Below are positions 10,609-19,177 of a DNA stretch of 64,000 bases, piece after piece. A program made the position numbers and the translations under genes. How positions within the stretch are numbered: the first letter of the stretch is position 1; each line of letters starts with the position of its first letter. The notes under the pieces are model-generated. The model saw only the letters and a list, made by a program, of their open reading frames with translations, was not told the origin of the DNA and did no database searches. This DNA comes from Streptomyces gossypii (GTDB taxonomy: Bacteria; Actinomycetota; Actinomycetes; Streptomycetales; Streptomycetaceae), in assembly GCF_025165795.1 (NCBI RefSeq), contig NZ_JAJAGO010000001.1, positions 62,001 to 126,000 on the forward strand, written 5' to 3'.

Positions 10609-11106
10609 ATGTCGCATGCCGACATCGATCCCGCCCGTCCCCCCGCCCGCCGTCTGGGCTGCGTCGCGTTGCTGACCGACGAATCCGGGCGCGTCCTGAT
10701 GGTCAACCCGACATACGAGCCCGGATGGATTCTGCCCGGCGGCGGCGCACGTGCCGGCGAGCGCATCGCGGACGCTGCCGCGCGCGAACTGCTGGAAGAG
10801 ACCGGCCTCGTCCGCCAGTTCACCCACTTCCTGACGCTCGATCAGGTACCGGCCGGCGCGGACGGCACTTCGGCTGAGGGGCTGAACGTGGTCTGCGAGG
10901 GAGGCGTGCTCACCCCCGCCGAAACCCGGGCGCTGCGCGTGCCCGCTGCCGCTGCCGCTGAGCTGTCCGCCTGCGCGCTGATCTCGCCGGGTGAGCTGTC
11001 CCTGTATGCCAAGCCGTACCAGGAGCGGCGTATCCGTCAGGCGCTGGACGCGCTCGAGCGTGGCAACGAACTGCCGCTGCTCGAGCTGGGCGAGCCGATG
11101 CGCTGA
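10609..11106 (+). CDS. NUDIX hydrolase
   Basis: 165 aa. Contains the NUDIX box GX5EX7REUXEEXGU as GGARAGE...RELLEETGL (about residues 45-66), the Mg-binding catalytic helix of enzymes that cleave nucleoside diphosphate derivatives. ATG 10609 is chosen because GAAGGA lies just upstream; the frame is open further 5' without a better signal. The region before the box (GRVLMVNPTYEPGWILPGG) is the expected first strand set. Substrate cannot be predicted; it may belong functionally with the small-ORF group but is separated from it by a terminator. Confidence 0.92.
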   Translation: MSHADIDPARPPARRLGCVALLTDESGRVLMVNPTYEPGWILPGGGARAGERIADAAARELLEETGLVRQFTHFLTLDQVPAGADGTSAEGLNVVCEGGVLTPAETRALRVPAAAAAELSACALISPGELSLYAKPYQERRIRQALDALERGNELPLLELGEPMR

Positions 11107-11279
11107 GGCCGGTCCCGGGACCGGCCGCGCCTTCCCCCGGGCGCGACACCGGCCCCGGGACCACCGGCTTCCGGCAGCGCTCCCGCACCCCCGCGCGCTG
11201 CCGGGGGCGGACCTGTGGGCCCGGCAGTGTCCGCGCGCTGCCGGGCCACACCTTCGCGACCCTGCCCCTTTCCGTCGCC

Positions 11280-11519
11280 AGGAAGAGAGCTATCTCCACA
11301 CCCACGGGCACCGCGATCCGCTGGGGCCGACTTGCGTCCCTGCGCTGCCCGCAATGCCGCCGCCGCGTCGCCGTGACAGAGGGCCGGATGGCTGAGCACA
11401 CCCGCGTATCGCTGCCCTGCCCGCTCTCCGATGCCATCGTGGAGGACTGCGCCGTACCTCCGCCGGTGTTCGATGCCCCCGGCGCGTACCTGCGGCGGAT
11501 ACGCGGTGACCAACTGTGA
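11280..11519 (+). other. Possible small zinc-ribbon coding sequence, start unclear
   Basis: A frame ending at TGA 11517-11519 reads plausibly as protein (IRWGRLASLRCPQCRRRVA, then a CP pair) and resembles small actinomycete zinc-ribbon proteins. The only normal in-frame starts are GTG 11373 and ATG 11388, which would exclude the CPQC motif, while an SD-like AGGAAGAGAG at 11279-11288 has no start after it. It may be a 5'-damaged gene. The flanks 11107-11279 and 11520-11760 hold nothing else I can support. Confidence 0.35.
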
Positions 11520-11760
11520 GAGTCACGGGAGCGGGTCGGGCGGTGCGTGTTCGCGTTCCCATGCTGTGCGGGCCGCGCGGCGGTGATCCGCGCAAGGGTC
11601 ACGCGGGGCGCGCTCGACCAGGCAGAAGGTGCGCGCCACCTCCACAGCCGAGGCAAAGGAGCGCAGGCCCTGTCGCGTACCGCCGCGTCCCGTACGCGAA
11701 CACCCCAGCCCAAACGCCACCTGGCACCGCGACTGACCGCCTCTCCAGCGGCACGACACG

Positions 11761-11790
11761 GGCGCCGGGCCGGCAGGACGGCCCGGCGCC
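11761..11790 (-). terminator. Hairpin downstream of secreted-protein gene
   Basis: Perfect 11-bp arms GGCGCCGGGCC (11761-11771) and its complement (11780-11790) with an 8-base loop, 15 bases past the stop of the minus-strand gene at 11805. Confidence 0.7.
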
Positions 11791-11804
11791 ACTGCAGGTG
11801 GCGG

Positions 11805-12227
11805 TCAGAAATGGGGCAGCAGGGAAGAGCCCCACTGGTGGGATCCCGAATACGCCAGGAACCAGTAGTCGGTGAGCAAAATCGTGTCCCAGTCAGGGTT
11901 GTCGGGGTTCAGTGACGACTGTTGCACGTAGAAGCCGTCGCCCGGAATAAGGCAGTCCTTCCAGGTGTACCGGCCCGCACCGAGGTAAAGGTCCGGACGC
12001 TCGGCGGCTCCCTTGATTCTCCAGTCGTAGTAGCCGGATGCCAGGGTGATGCTCCGTTCGATGCAGGATTCCGGCATGTCGCTGGTGGGCTCGGACGTCA
12101 GGTGCTGGGTCTTGGTGTTGTAGGCCGGATCGGCCGTCGGGGCTGCCAGGGCGGTGCCTGGCACGGTGAGGATGGCCACGCCGAGCAAAGCCATGAGGGA
12201 TAAGAAGGTTCGCGCAATTCGCGTCAC
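11805..12227 (-). CDS. Small secreted protein of unknown function
   Basis: 140 aa with a Sec signal peptide: basic MTRIAR, a hydrophobic core (FLSLMALLGVAILTV) and a likely AxA cleavage site near residue 29. The mature domain of about 110 residues has only two cysteines, which could form a disulfide, and many Tyr/Trp/Asp residues, suggesting a compact extracellular beta fold. GTG start preceded by GGAAAGGA. Not assigned to a family. A palindrome about 75-115 bases upstream (12301-12341) may control it. Confidence 0.8.
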   Translation of the reverse strand: MTRIARTFLSLMALLGVAILTVPGTALAAPTADPAYNTKTQHLTSEPTSDMPESCIERSITLASGYYDWRIKGAAERPDLYLGAGRYTWKDCLIPGDGFYVQQSSLNPDNPDWDTILLTDYWFLAYSGSHQWGSSLLPHF

Positions 12228-12300
12228 GATCGTTTCCTTTCCAGGGGGGTGCCGCCCGGAGTGTCACTGGCGACTTGACCTTGACGACTACAGCACCCTC

Positions 12301-12341
12301 GGAATTGTTCAGCATGTGCCTCCGCTCCGATGAACAATTCC
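12301..12341. promoter_or_regulatory. 11-bp inverted repeat in promoter region
   Basis: GGAATTGTTCA (12301-12311) and TGAACAATTCC (12331-12341), perfect arms separated by 19 bases, in an unusually AT-rich patch between the minus-strand secreted-protein gene and the plus-strand membrane-protein gene. Candidate operator; regulator unknown. Confidence 0.5.
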
Positions 12342-12558
12342 TCTTCGTCGGGCATGCCGTGCTCGCGGGGGCGTAGGGCGCGGACGGCCTGGCGTGGCCG
12401 CGGTAGCTGTCGGTATCGCTTCCCCGCTGCAGAGCGCTGGTGCCACCGAAGTTCTGCCCGAACGGCAATGCCAGGCACAGCTGTTGAGCAATCATGGAGC
12501 GACTTGCGGGGAGACGGCGTCCGGCAGGTTCAGCAGCATTCGACATGTGCGAGGGATC

Positions 12559-13089
12559 ATGGTCGTATCACGCGTGCTGGCGCCAAGGACCTCCTGCGCG
12601 CTCGGCTGCTTCCCGTGGGTGGTGTTCGCGCTCTTGATCGCCCTTGTCTCCGGAGGATTGTTCATGACCCTCCGCAGTGACGGGCCTGGGAATCAGGAGA
12701 TCTACGCCGAGGAGATCGACCAGGCCCGCCAGCAGCTCTTCAAGGGCCAGCTTGTCCACACCGACGCGAGGACCCTGAGGCTTGTGGCCGGGGCGGACCC
12801 GCGCCCGTTCCGAGTCGATGTGCTGGGCAGTTGGCGCCGGGCCAGTCCCGGTGAGGCGCAAGCCCCGGTGAGTGCGGGTGCGCAGATCGGGGTGAAACTC
12901 CACTGCTCGGGTGCCGGAGTGCGGTGCACGCCGCTGTCGTCGGAGCGCCGGAACGTCCTGTCGAAGAGCGACGGGGCGACGTGGATGTGGGATGTGAGCG
13001 CGCAGCGGCCCGGGAAGGTCAGCTTTGCTCTCACCGTGACTGCCTACTTCCGCGAGAGCGACACCGTGCTGCCGAGAAGCCGCCTGTGA
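12559..13089 (+). CDS. Membrane-anchored hypothetical protein (probably 5' part of a frameshifted gene)
   Basis: 176 aa from ATG 12559 (GAGGGA just upstream). One N-terminal transmembrane segment (WVVFALLIALVSGGLFMTL, about residues 20-38) precedes an extracytoplasmic domain with two cysteines. The frame ends at TGA 13087-13089, overlapping GTG of the next ORF. A one-base shift near 13073 would join it smoothly to that ORF (VLP-EKPPVTTRVGV), so both are probably halves of one protein with a membrane helix at each end. Function unknown. Confidence 0.6.
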   Translation: MVVSRVLAPRTSCALGCFPWVVFALLIALVSGGLFMTLRSDGPGNQEIYAEEIDQARQQLFKGQLVHTDARTLRLVAGADPRPFRVDVLGSWRRASPGEAQAPVSAGAQIGVKLHCSGAGVRCTPLSSERRNVLSKSDGATWMWDVSAQRPGKVSFALTVTAYFRESDTVLPRSRL

Positions 13090-13436
13090 CCACACGCGTC
13101 GGCGTGGCCGCGCCGCTCAGCGACAACGGCTGGTACTCCTGGGCCAAGGACCTGTGGCGGTGGATGACCGGCACGATCACCAGCCTGGGTGGGCTCGCCG
13201 TATCAGCGAGCGCCATCATTGCCCTGGTCGTCACGGCGGTCCGCCGACGGCTTCCGGCTGCCGACGCGGACGATACTAGTACCACTGAGCGCATGCGCGG
13301 CGACGGTCGGCTGCCACGGGCACGGCCGGTGCGGAAGAGCCGTTCACGTCTCGGCCGGCCACGCGTACAGCACCATGCGGTAAGGAGTCCTCGGTCCGAC
13401 CGTCGCAGAGACGCTCACCGCACCCCCGACGAATGA
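13086..13436 (+). CDS. Single-pass membrane protein (probable 3' part of the preceding frameshifted gene)
   Basis: 116 aa if started at GTG 13086. Contains an amphipathic tryptophan-rich stretch (WYSWAKDLWRWM), one transmembrane helix (ITSLGGLAVSASAIIALVV) and a basic cytoplasmic tail. No ribosome binding site is obvious. It may be translated by GTGA coupling or represent the C-terminus of the 12559 protein after loss of one base near 13073. Confidence 0.5.
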   Translation: MTTRVGVAAPLSDNGWYSWAKDLWRWMTGTITSLGGLAVSASAIIALVVTAVRRRLPAADADDTSTTERMRGDGRLPRARPVRKSRSRLGRPRVQHHAVRSPRSDRRRDAHRTPDE

Positions 13437-13505
13437 CAGTCCACGACACGGTGAGCACTCAGGGCTTCCTGCACGAGATCGCCCCCTGGCGGAACCCGCC
13501 GTGGT

Positions 13506-13586
13506 CACGTCGACGAGCAGGCACTCCGCGAGCCGGTGCTTGCGCATCACGCGCGTGGCGGTCCGCCGGCCCTCCTGAGTCAGCCC
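13506..13586 (-). pseudogene. Fragment of a DtxR/IdeR-family iron regulator
   Basis: The minus strand encodes LTQEGRRTATRVMRKHRLAE followed by CLLVDV, matching the helix that joins the DNA-binding and dimerisation domains of DtxR-type metal regulators. Neither the helix-turn-helix before it nor the metal-binding continuation after it is present. The fragment sits in an otherwise featureless 13437-13705 gap, so it is a relic. Confidence 0.6.
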
Positions 13587-13705
13587 CGGGTGCCGGTCTC
13601 CGGCGGCGCGGCGCTGGCCGTGCCGCATGCGACTTCCTGAAGGGTGGAAGCAGCTCGGTGAGCTCGGGTGACCGCGAGGCTGTTGAGCCCGTCGGACTCG
13701 GTACC

Positions 13706-14392
13706 TCACGCATCAGGGCCGTAGAGCGCGGCGATGTCCTCGGAGCCGGGCCACCGGCTGTAGGTGGGTGACTGCGGCCAGCCCTCGGGCGAGTCCTGCC
13801 ACTCCTCCTGCCGCCCGTAGGGCAGCAGGTCCATCAGGGCGAAGGTGTGACTGAGCTGCTCGGTGCCTCGGCCGCTGGTGTGCCAGGTGCGGTAGACGGT
13901 GTCGCCGTCGCGCAGGAAGACGTTGACCGCGAATCCACCGCCGGGCGGTGCACCCACGTCGGTGCCGAACGTGCTGTTCGCGGTGGAGTACCAGGTCATC
14001 TTGTTCCCGACCCGCCGTTGGTAGGTGAGGGCCTCGTCGATCGGGCCCTGGGTGACGATGACGAACCTGGCGTCGTAGGGCTCCAGGAACTCCAGCCGGG
14101 TGAACTGCGACGTGAACCCCGTGCAGCCCGGGCACTGCCACGTCTCGCCGGGAAACCACATGTGGCTGTAGACGATCAGCTGGGACTTGTCGCCGAAGAT
14201 CTCGGCGAGCCGGACCGGTCCCTCCTCGCCCTCGAGGGTGTAGTCCGGCATCTCGACCATCGGCAGGCGGCGGCGCTGGGCGGCGATCGCATCGAGTTCC
14301 CGGGTCGCGGCCTTCTCCCGAACGCGCAGGCCGTCGAGTCGACGCTGCCAGGTCTCGGCGTCGACGACGGCCGGTAGTGCCTTGGCGGTCAT
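13706..14392 (-). CDS. DUF899 family protein (thioredoxin-fold)
   Basis: 228 aa. Shows the DUF899 pattern: an N-terminal coiled helix (REKAATRELDAIAAQRRRLP), YTLEGEEGPVRLAEIFGDKS, HMWFPGETWQCPGCTGF with a CPGC dithiol, and a C-terminal RQEEWQDSPEGWPQSP segment. The family has an AhpC/thioredoxin-like fold; activity is undefined. ATG 14392 preceded by GGAGG. Codon usage matches the surrounding genes. Monocistronic as far as visible. Confidence 0.92.
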   Translation of the reverse strand: MTAKALPAVVDAETWQRRLDGLRVREKAATRELDAIAAQRRRLPMVEMPDYTLEGEEGPVRLAEIFGDKSQLIVYSHMWFPGETWQCPGCTGFTSQFTRLEFLEPYDARFVIVTQGPIDEALTYQRRVGNKMTWYSTANSTFGTDVGAPPGGGFAVNVFLRDGDTVYRTWHTSGRGTEQLSHTFALMDLLPYGRQEEWQDSPEGWPQSPTYSRWPGSEDIAALYGPDA

Positions 14393-14601
14393 GAGTTCCT
14401 CCGATCCGAGGTTCACGGCTTGGGTGTGTAGGTGTAGACCGTGCCCGGCCGCCGAAATCATCGTTCTCCGGCCCGGCCGGCTGCTGCGGGCAGGTCGCAG
14501 CGCCCCGGGCCAGCGGCGGGCCGCCGGGGCGGGGGCTCGGGCGGGGGCTCGGGCGCTGGTGCGGGGAGTGGAGTGCGGTGCGGTGGGGTGGGGCGGGGTG
14601 G

Positions 14602-15255
14602 TTAGTTGCGCCGGGTGGCGCGCACGACGACGTCGTGCAGGGGGACCTCCCGGCCGCCGGGGCCGGCGAGCGTGCGGTGCCGCTCTTCGGCGGTGACGGT
14701 CTCCCACTCGGTGCCGTCCAGGCGCGTCGTGACGTCCGCTGCGGTGGCCGACGCCTCAGCGGGAGGCTGGTGGCCGTCACCGTGGCCGTGGCCGTCGTCT
14801 GTGGCGCTGTGGGTGTGCAGATGTCCGACGATCAGCAGGGTGCCGCCGGGGGCCACCCATGCGGCGATGCGGTCGTAGAACTCCAGTTGCGGCATCGCCG
14901 GGTGGGCGTAGTGGGTCGTGACCAGGTCGAACCGCGTGCCCGGGTCCCAGACGCTCAGGTCCGCCTCGACCCACTGCACGCGTGCGGAGGCTCCGCTCGT
15001 CGCCGCGCGGTCAGCGGCGCGGGCCAGCGCTTGGGCCGAGATGTCGGCTGCGGTGACCTGCCAGCCGTGCGAGGCGAGCCAGATCGCCTCGGCGCCCGCG
15101 CCGCACCCCGCGTCCAGTGCCGTGCCCGGTGTCAGGCCGCCGGTCTCACGAGCGAGGTACGGGTTGGGCGGGTTTCTGTCCATGGATCCGGGGCCTCCAG
15201 CTCGCCCCTGTTGCCAGTGCTGCTCCCAGAAGTCCTTGTCGAACCCGTGCGTCAT
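14602..15255 (-). CDS. Class I SAM-dependent methyltransferase
   Basis: 217 aa. N-terminal FDKDFWEQHWQQG, then SAM motif I LDAGCGAGAEA (about residues 47-57), an acidic end of strand 2 and a motif IV region FDLVTTHYAH. A histidine-rich insert (HTHSATDDGHGHGDGH, about 145-160) may bind metal. The family includes thiol and small-molecule methyltransferases; substrate unknown. Start ATG 15255 follows GAGGAGGA. It is divergent from the XRE-cupin regulator at 15413, which likely controls it. Confidence 0.9.
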   Translation of the reverse strand: MTHGFDKDFWEQHWQQGRAGGPGSMDRNPPNPYLARETGGLTPGTALDAGCGAGAEAIWLASHGWQVTAADISAQALARAADRAATSGASARVQWVEADLSVWDPGTRFDLVTTHYAHPAMPQLEFYDRIAAWVAPGGTLLIVGHLHTHSATDDGHGHGDGHQPPAEASATAADVTTRLDGTEWETVTAEERHRTLAGPGGREVPLHDVVVRATRRN

Positions 15256-15397
15256 AGGTCGTCCTCCTCGTTCGCGATGATCTCTGCGCCGCGCCGCCGG
15301 GCTCCCCCGCGCCGACAGCCCGTGCACCCCTCCTGGGGGTGCGTTCCCCGGCTCGTTCTTCAGGGTGCTGAGGGCGAAGACGGATGTGCAAACGTTG

Positions 15398-15411
15398 TTG
15401 CCGAATGGCAA
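15398..15411. promoter_or_regulatory. Short inverted repeat at XRE-cupin start
   Basis: TTGCC-GAAT-GGCAA ending two bases before the ATG at 15413, within the AT-richer stretch between divergent genes. Possible autoregulatory operator; short arms keep confidence low. Confidence 0.35.
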
Positions 15412-15412
15412 A

Positions 15413-16018
15413 ATGGCGGGGGTGGACGAAGCCATTGACCGCACTCTTGACGCTGCCGGACCGAGGCTGAAGCGCCTCCGGCTGCATCGCGACGTCACGC
15501 TCGCCGAACTCACGCAGGAGACCGGCATCTCCACCAGCACCTTGTCCCGGCTCGAGGCGGGCCTGCGACGTCCCACGCTCGAGCAGCTGCTTCCGCTTGC
15601 CCGCGCCTACGGGGTCACCCTCGACGAGCTCGTCGATGCGCCGCCGACCGGCGACCCCCGTGTCAACCTGCGTCCCATCCCCTGCGGCGACGGCTCGGTC
15701 ATCCTGCCGCTGACCCGCAGGCCCGGAGGAATCCAGGCCTACAAGTTCGTCCTCGCGACCGGCAGCGACGACGCCGAACCCGACCTGCGCACCCACGAGG
15801 GCTACGACTGGGCCTATGTCCTCAACGGAACGCTCCGCCTTGTCCTCGGGGAACACGACCTCATCCTCAAGCCCGGGGAGGCCGCGGAGTTCGACACGCG
15901 CACCCCGCACTGGTTCGGGGCCACCAGCGCTGGTCCCGTCGAGTACCTGAGCCTCATCGGGAAACAAGGCGAACGCACGCACCTCCGTGCAGCACCGGGA
16001 CATGGCCCGGCCGGGTAG
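15413..16018 (+). CDS. XRE transcriptional regulator with C-terminal cupin
   Basis: 201 aa. Helix-turn-helix of about 55 residues (LAELTQETGISTSTLSRLEA), then a single cupin domain with HEGYDWAYVLNGTLRLVLG and an HxxxxE-type metal site (about residues 110-180). Such regulators sense a small molecule through the cupin and repress adjacent genes. ATG 15413 is used; GTG 15422 is the alternative. No strong SD is present, so the message may be nearly leaderless. Divergent from the methyltransferase gene. The following 16019-16322 gap holds only an unassigned 43-codon frame ending in EIIEVSQFH. Confidence 0.9.
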   Translation: MAGVDEAIDRTLDAAGPRLKRLRLHRDVTLAELTQETGISTSTLSRLEAGLRRPTLEQLLPLARAYGVTLDELVDAPPTGDPRVNLRPIPCGDGSVILPLTRRPGGIQAYKFVLATGSDDAEPDLRTHEGYDWAYVLNGTLRLVLGEHDLILKPGEAAEFDTRTPHWFGATSAGPVEYLSLIGKQGERTHLRAAPGHGPAG

Positions 16019-16322
16019 GAAAGCTCAGTGCGGGACTGCAGGAGCCGTCGGCGGGCTGATCGAGGAGACCTCCTGGGAACCGGAAGACGGACGCTGCCCC
16101 GCTCGGGCATCCGCTGGTCAAGCCGCGCATGCAAACCGAACTCCCTGACGCCTCGGCGGTCTTGGCCTTCGCGTCCATCCGGGAGATCATCGAGGTGAGT
16201 CAGTTCCACTGACGCTGCGCCGGGGTATGGCTGTTGGGCGAAGCCGGTATCGGCCGGCCGGATGCGGCGACGCACGGTGCCCCGCCGGCGCGACAGGGGC
16301 CTGACCGCGGGAGGGGCAGCCA

Positions 16323-17660
16323 GTGGGAGCTTGGACGAGGCGCCGGTTACTGGTGTCGGCCGCGGGTGCGGCCGGCCTCGCGGGCGCGGTGCCGTCTCCC
16401 GCACACGCCCTGGCGCACGGCCGGCGGGGTGATGACGCCCTCCTGGAGGGCTTGCGGGCCCTGCCCGGGCTGCGGGTTGTCGAGGAAAGGCCGGGTGCCC
16501 AGCCGGGAGAGCGGTTCTTCGTTCTCGGTCTGCGCCAGCTTGTCGACCACCGTCACCCCGCGGCCGGCACCTTCGAGCAGCGGCTGACCCTGCTGCACAC
16601 CTCCACCGACCGTCCCATGGTCTTGCTCACCACAGGTTACGAGGCCCTTCTTCAGCCCCTGCGGTTCGAACCGGCCGCCTTGCTGGATGCCAACCAGCTC
16701 CAGGTCGAGCACCGTTTCTTCGGCACCTCACGCCCCGCGCCGCTCGACTACAGGCATCTGACGATCCGCCAGGCCGCCGACGACTTCCACCGTGTCGTCC
16801 GGCTCTTCCGCCGCCTGTATCCCCGCCCGTGGATCTCCACGGGCGGCAGCAAGGGCGGCATGGCCAGCGTGTACCACCGCCGGTTCCACCCGCACGACGT
16901 GAACGGCACCGTGGCCTACTCCGCACCCGACAACGTCGACGACCAGGACGACTCCGCCTACCTCCGGTTCCTGGAGACCGTCGGAACCGCCGCCTGCCGA
17001 GACGCGCTCAAGACGGCACAGCGTCAGATCCTGCTGAGACGCGCGGAGATGACCGCACGCTACGAGGCATGGGCGGCTTCGGCCGGCACCGCGTTCCGCA
17101 TCATCGGCAACGCCGACAAGGCCCTCGAGATCGCCGTGCTGCGCGTCCCGTTCATGTTCTGGCAGAGCAAGACCGCCGCCGACTGCGCGGCGATTCCCGG
17201 CCCCGACGCGACCACAGAGGCCCTGTACACGTGGCTGGACGACACCGTCGCCCTTCCCGTCTACGCCGACTCGGTCGCCGAGCACTACGTTGCGTACTTC
17301 TACCAACTGGGCACACAGCTGGGCTACCTCGACGTCCCCGTCGCCCACCTGGCCGGCCTCCTGCGGTATCCGGACGCCATCGAGCCCCGCAGCTTCGTCC
17401 CCCGCGACATCCCGATGCGCTTCGACGCGGACGCCATGCCCGACATCGACAACTGGGTCCGCCGGCGAGGCAGCCGCATGCTGTTCATCAACGGCACCCA
17501 GGACCCCTCGGTCGCCGAGTCCTTCCCTCCCGCATCCGCGGACTCCCGCGTCCTGTGGGCCCCCGGAGCCAACCACCAGATGACCACCATCGCCGCCCTC
17601 TCCCCCGGCGACCGCGCCGAAGCCACCGCCACCCTCACCCGCTGGGCCGGCAGCCCCTGA
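16323..17660 (+). CDS. Secreted S37-family serine peptidase (PS-10-like)
   Basis: 445 aa. A twin-arginine-like signal (TRRRLLVSAAGAAGLAGAV, cleavage near AHA, residue 30) is followed by a prolyl tripeptidyl-aminopeptidase-like alpha/beta hydrolase fold. The nucleophile lies in GGSKGGM, an acidic residue in NGTQDPS and the catalytic His in GANHQM near the C-terminus. The family S37 signature TGGSKGGMASVYHRRFHP is present almost intact. GTG 16323 preceded by GGGAGGGG. Acts outside the cell on peptides; length is as expected. Confidence 0.92.
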   Translation: MGAWTRRRLLVSAAGAAGLAGAVPSPAHALAHGRRGDDALLEGLRALPGLRVVEERPGAQPGERFFVLGLRQLVDHRHPAAGTFEQRLTLLHTSTDRPMVLLTTGYEALLQPLRFEPAALLDANQLQVEHRFFGTSRPAPLDYRHLTIRQAADDFHRVVRLFRRLYPRPWISTGGSKGGMASVYHRRFHPHDVNGTVAYSAPDNVDDQDDSAYLRFLETVGTAACRDALKTAQRQILLRRAEMTARYEAWAASAGTAFRIIGNADKALEIAVLRVPFMFWQSKTAADCAAIPGPDATTEALYTWLDDTVALPVYADSVAEHYVAYFYQLGTQLGYLDVPVAHLAGLLRYPDAIEPRSFVPRDIPMRFDADAMPDIDNWVRRRGSRMLFINGTQDPSVAESFPPASADSRVLWAPGANHQMTTIAALSPGDRAEATATLTRWAGSP

Positions 17661-17844
17661 GCCGGCGAACCCGGACTGGCCCCGGGGCATGCCGTGGCGG
17701 ATCGCGCGGTTGCGACGTGAGCGGTCGGCCGCCCTGCCAACGGACTACCGCCTCTACGGCAAGGCGATTGACCGGCGTCCCCGCCGCGGCACCGGTGAAC
17801 GCGTCCGGCTGACGGGGCACTCCCTCCATCAGCCGCGCACCACC

Positions 17845-17874
17845 GCCTCCTATTCTAGTGCTAGAATAGGAGGC
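17845..17874. promoter_or_regulatory. Perfect 30-bp palindrome abutting the PadR-GyrI start codon
   Basis: GCCTCCTATTCTAG (17845-17858), TG, then the exact complement CTAGAATAGGAGGC (17861-17874), with the ATG starting at 17875. The right arm contains the ribosome binding site AGGAGG. A bound dimer would block transcription, and the RNA hairpin would hide the ribosome site. Expected operator for the PadR protein it precedes. Confidence 0.85.
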
Positions 17875-19065
17875 ATGAGCTCAGGTCTTTCCGCTGCCGA
17901 ACTGACGTTGCTCGGCCTGCTGGTGGAGCAGCCTCGACACGGATACGAACTGGAGGCAGTGATCGCCGAGCGGGGGATGCGCGAGTGGACGGAGATCGGG
18001 TTCAGCTCGATCTACTATCTGATGACCAAGCTCCGGGAGCGCGGCCTGATCGCCCAGACCGACGCGTCGCAGTCCGGGAGCGGCAAGGGGCGCAAGGTGT
18101 ACGCCGCGACTGCCGAGGGGCGCAGAGCCTGCGCGACCGCGGCCCAGGAGGCGATCGCACAGCCCCATCCGCTCTTCCCGCGTGTCCTGGTGGGGCTGGC
18201 CAATCAGCCGGCCCTCGGCCGTGAGCGCCTGCTCGACGCGCTGGACCAGCGCTCCAGGGCGCTCGCCGAGCGCGTGGAAGACGTCCGACGGGCCGCGTCC
18301 CAGGAGCGGGGCGCCCCGGAGTTCGTGCGCGCGATCTTCGACTACTCCCTCAGTCAGCTGTCAGCCGAACAGGTGTGGCTGGCCCGGTACCGGGCATCGC
18401 TGGCCGATGCCGGTGCGCACCTTCCAGGAAGTGAGACACCGATGGCACCGTACGACGTCAAGCGGGAGCACAAGGAGCTCTACGCGCCCAAGAACACCGC
18501 GTGGGCCGTCGTGGACGTTCCCCAGCAGCAGTTCATCGCCGTCGACGGCGCCGGGGACCCGAACACCTCGCCCGCCTACGCGAGCGCGGTCGAGGCCCTC
18601 TACGCGGTCGCCTACACCCTCAAGTTCGCCGGCAAGCGCACGGCCGGCGGCGACTTCGTCGTCGCCCCGCTGGAAGGGCTGTGGTGGTCGGACCAGCCCG
18701 ACGCTTTCACCACCCGCGCCAAGGACGCCTGGAAGTGGACCATGCTCATCAGCCTGCCCTCCTGGATCACGAAGGAGATGACCGAGGAGGCCGGGCAGAC
18801 CGCGCTGGCCAGGAAGAAGCTCCCCGCGATCTCCCTGGTCCGGCATCTGACGCTCCGTGAAGGCCCCAGCGCCCAGGTGCTGCACATCGGCTCCTACGAC
18901 GACGAGGCCCCCGTACTCGAAGAGCTCCACCACACCTTCCTCGGCGCCAACGGCCTGCGGGCATCGGGCCTGCACCACGAGATCTACCTCGGCGACCCCC
19001 GCAAGAGCGCCCCCGAGAAGCTGAAGACCATCCTGCGCCAGCCTGTGGAGCACCTCGGCCGCTGA
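17875..19065 (+). CDS. PadR-type repressor fused to a GyrI-like ligand-binding domain
   Basis: 396 aa. Residues 1-180 are a PadR protein: winged helix starting LSAAELTLLGLLVEQPRHGYEL, wing with GKGRKVY, and the long C-terminal dimer helices. From residue 190 (MAPYDVKREHKELY) comes a complete GyrI-like small-molecule-binding domain with FIAVDGAGDPN, LYAVAYTLKF and PLEGLWWSD. There is no stop between them, and an internal ATG at 18442 has a weak GGAAG upstream, so a separate C-terminal product is possible. The fusion would couple ligand sensing directly to a PadR repressor, probably of its own gene through the palindrome at 17845-17874. Confidence 0.88.
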   Translation: MSSGLSAAELTLLGLLVEQPRHGYELEAVIAERGMREWTEIGFSSIYYLMTKLRERGLIAQTDASQSGSGKGRKVYAATAEGRRACATAAQEAIAQPHPLFPRVLVGLANQPALGRERLLDALDQRSRALAERVEDVRRAASQERGAPEFVRAIFDYSLSQLSAEQVWLARYRASLADAGAHLPGSETPMAPYDVKREHKELYAPKNTAWAVVDVPQQQFIAVDGAGDPNTSPAYASAVEALYAVAYTLKFAGKRTAGGDFVVAPLEGLWWSDQPDAFTTRAKDAWKWTMLISLPSWITKEMTEEAGQTALARKKLPAISLVRHLTLREGPSAQVLHIGSYDDEAPVLEELHHTFLGANGLRASGLHHEIYLGDPRKSAPEKLKTILRQPVEHLGR

Positions 19066-19177
19066 CCTGCGCTCCTTACCTGCGGGGTAATCGACCTTTC
19101 TCCCCCAGCCCGGCAGGATCAAGCACATCGGCGGGAGCCCCCGCCCAGGATCCGGCCGCAGCCGCGAGGAGAGCGTC

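Noticed and set aside
16670..16685. GGTTCGAACC resembling a tRNA T-loop
   Set aside because: It lies inside the S37 peptidase coding region and no cloverleaf can be drawn around it.
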